DNA of 64,000 bases, from contig JAUIMM010002576.1 in the NCBI GenBank assembly GCA_031769625.1, positions 124,001-188,000 of the forward strand, written 5' to 3'. Position numbers and translations under genes: made by a program. The notes beneath the pieces were generated by a model. It saw only the letters and a list, made by a program, of their open reading frames with translations. It did no database searches and was not told where the DNA came from. This document shows, in pieces, positions 62,701 through 64,000 of this stretch. How positions within the stretch are numbered: position 1 is the stretch's first letter; each line of letters starts with the position of its first letter. This DNA is from Taudactylus pleione. Lineage: Eukaryota; Chordata; Amphibia; Anura; Myobatrachidae.

Positions 62701-64000
62701 TGGTCAGATCTCTGGGCTGGTAACACACAGTGACATGATGTGAGGAGGAAAGCAGGAGTATAATAGGGACTGATGGCTCCTGATGTATGAGATACACCAG
62801 AGAGTGTGGGGAGGAGACTGGTCAGATCTCTGGGCTGGTAACACACAGTGACATGATGTGAGGAGGAAAGCAGGAGTATAATAGGGGCTGATGGCTCCTG
62901 ATGTATGAGATACACCAGAGAGTGTGGGGAGGAGACTGGTCAGATCTCTGGGCTGGTAACACACAATGACATGATGTGAGGAGGAGAGCAGGAGTATAAT
63001 AGAGGCTGATGGCTCCTGATGTATGAGATACACAAGAGAGTGTGGAGAGGAGACTGGTCAGATCTCTGGGCTGGTAGCACTCAGTGACATGATGTGAGGA
63101 GGAGAGCAGGAGTATAATAGGGGCTGATGGCTCCTGATGTATGAGATACACCAGAAAGTGTGGGGAGGAGACTGGTCAGATCTCTAGGCTGGTAACACAC
63201 AGTGACATGATGTGAGGGAGAGAGCAGGAGTATAATAGGGGCTGATGGCTCCTGATGTATGAGATACACCAGAGAGTGTGGGGAGGAGACTGGTCAGATC
63301 TCTGGGCTGGTAACACACAGTGACATGAAGTGAGGGGGAGAGCAGGAGCATAATAGGGGCTGATGGCTCCTGATGTATGAGATACACCAGAGAGTGTGGG
63401 GAAGAAACTGGTCAGATCTCTGGGATGGTAACACACAGTGACATGATGTTAGAGGGAGAGCAGGAGTATAATAGGGGCTGATGGCTCCTGATGTATGAGA
63501 TACACCAGAGAGTGTGGTGAGGAGACTGGTCAGATCTCTGGGCTGGTAACACACAGTGACATGATGTGAGGAGGAGAGCAGGAGTATAATAGGGGCTGAT
63601 GGCTCCTGATGTATGAGATACACCAGAGAGTGTGGGGAGGAGACTGGTCAGATCTCTGGGCTGGTAACACACAGTGACATGATGTGAGGAGGAAAGCAGG
63701 AGTATAATAGGGGCTGATGGCTCCTGATGTATGAGATACACCAGAGAGTGTGGGGAGGAGACTGGTCAGATCTCTGGGCTGGTAACACACAGTGACATGA
63801 TGTGAGGGGGAGAGCAGGAGTATAATAGGGGCTGATGGCTCCTGATGTATGAGATACACCAGAGAGTGTGGGGAGGAGACTGCTCAGATCTCTGGGCTGG
63901 TAACACACAATGACATGATGTGAGGAGGAGAGCAGGAGTATAATAGGGGCTGATGGCTCCTGATGTATGAGATACACCAGAAAGTGTGGGGAGGAGACTG
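59701..64000. repeat. 118-bp satellite, segment 3 (about 36 copies, continues past window)
   Basis: Same 118-bp family, cut by the window end. The first 1.36 kb or so mirrors 57811-59170. After about 61060 the copies belong to a gaggaggaaagc-rich subgroup, and a pattern of about 590 bp (five units) recurs around 61.2-62.3 kb. Confidence 0.97.

Noticed and set aside
54861..64000. About 60 near-identical 109-codon minus frames (MYLIHQEPS...)
   Set aside because: Each is one reading of the 118-bp unit across three phases. The frames overlap one another and vary freely by missense and length changes.

Overview
The window is vertebrate nuclear DNA, most likely from a frog or toad. The main evidence is a minus-strand C2H2 zinc-finger gene with the exon plan and peptide signatures I know from Xenopus multi-finger proteins: a KRAB-like block, a DGPSNRNTPERCPRPLY exon, an acidic repeat exon ending in YVRGDQQCKEEEIPTDIS, and a final exon starting DGC that carries the fingers. 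Remnants of Penelope-like, DIRS-like, LINE, Tc1-like and MITE elements and a solo LTR support this. I see no prokaryotic gene and no CRISPR array.

About 70% of the window is tandem repeat in at least ten unrelated families. In order: a 50-bp satellite (1-6931), a 40-bp minisatellite (7287-8048), an 18-kb 45-bp array (8671-26757), a 73-bp array inside the zinc-finger gene (32739-34562), a second, unrelated 45-bp array (35183-38203), a 30-bp array (39450-41296), a G-rich 26-28-bp array (41586-44862), a 29-bp array (47438-48566), a degenerate array of about 28 bp (50470-51140), and a 118-bp array (54861 to the window end) interrupted by copies of a 280-bp block. Most listed open frames inside these arrays follow from the repeat period or base composition and are not genes.

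The gene content lies between 26.8 and 34.6 kb and between 48.9 and 49.8 kb. Gene 1 (minus, 34.6 to 27.4 kb) has three intact downstream exons in compatible phase: 119 bp, 763 bp with 15 acidic repeats, and 1463 bp with 14 fingers. Its 5' exons are broken by in-frame stops and frameshifts. An ATG-ATG after the last frameshift could still start a protein of about 792 residues. Gene 2 (minus, 48933-49744) is a paralogous last exon with six fingers and no visible upstream exons.

Two GC-rich segments (39.0-39.28 and 41.34-41.58 kb) look like promoters. The second has ETS, CRE and GC-box motifs. A short unclassified plus-strand reading frame followed by AATAAA (45.07-45.43 kb) may be a terminal exon. 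The rest is mobile-element debris and spacers without recognisable genes.
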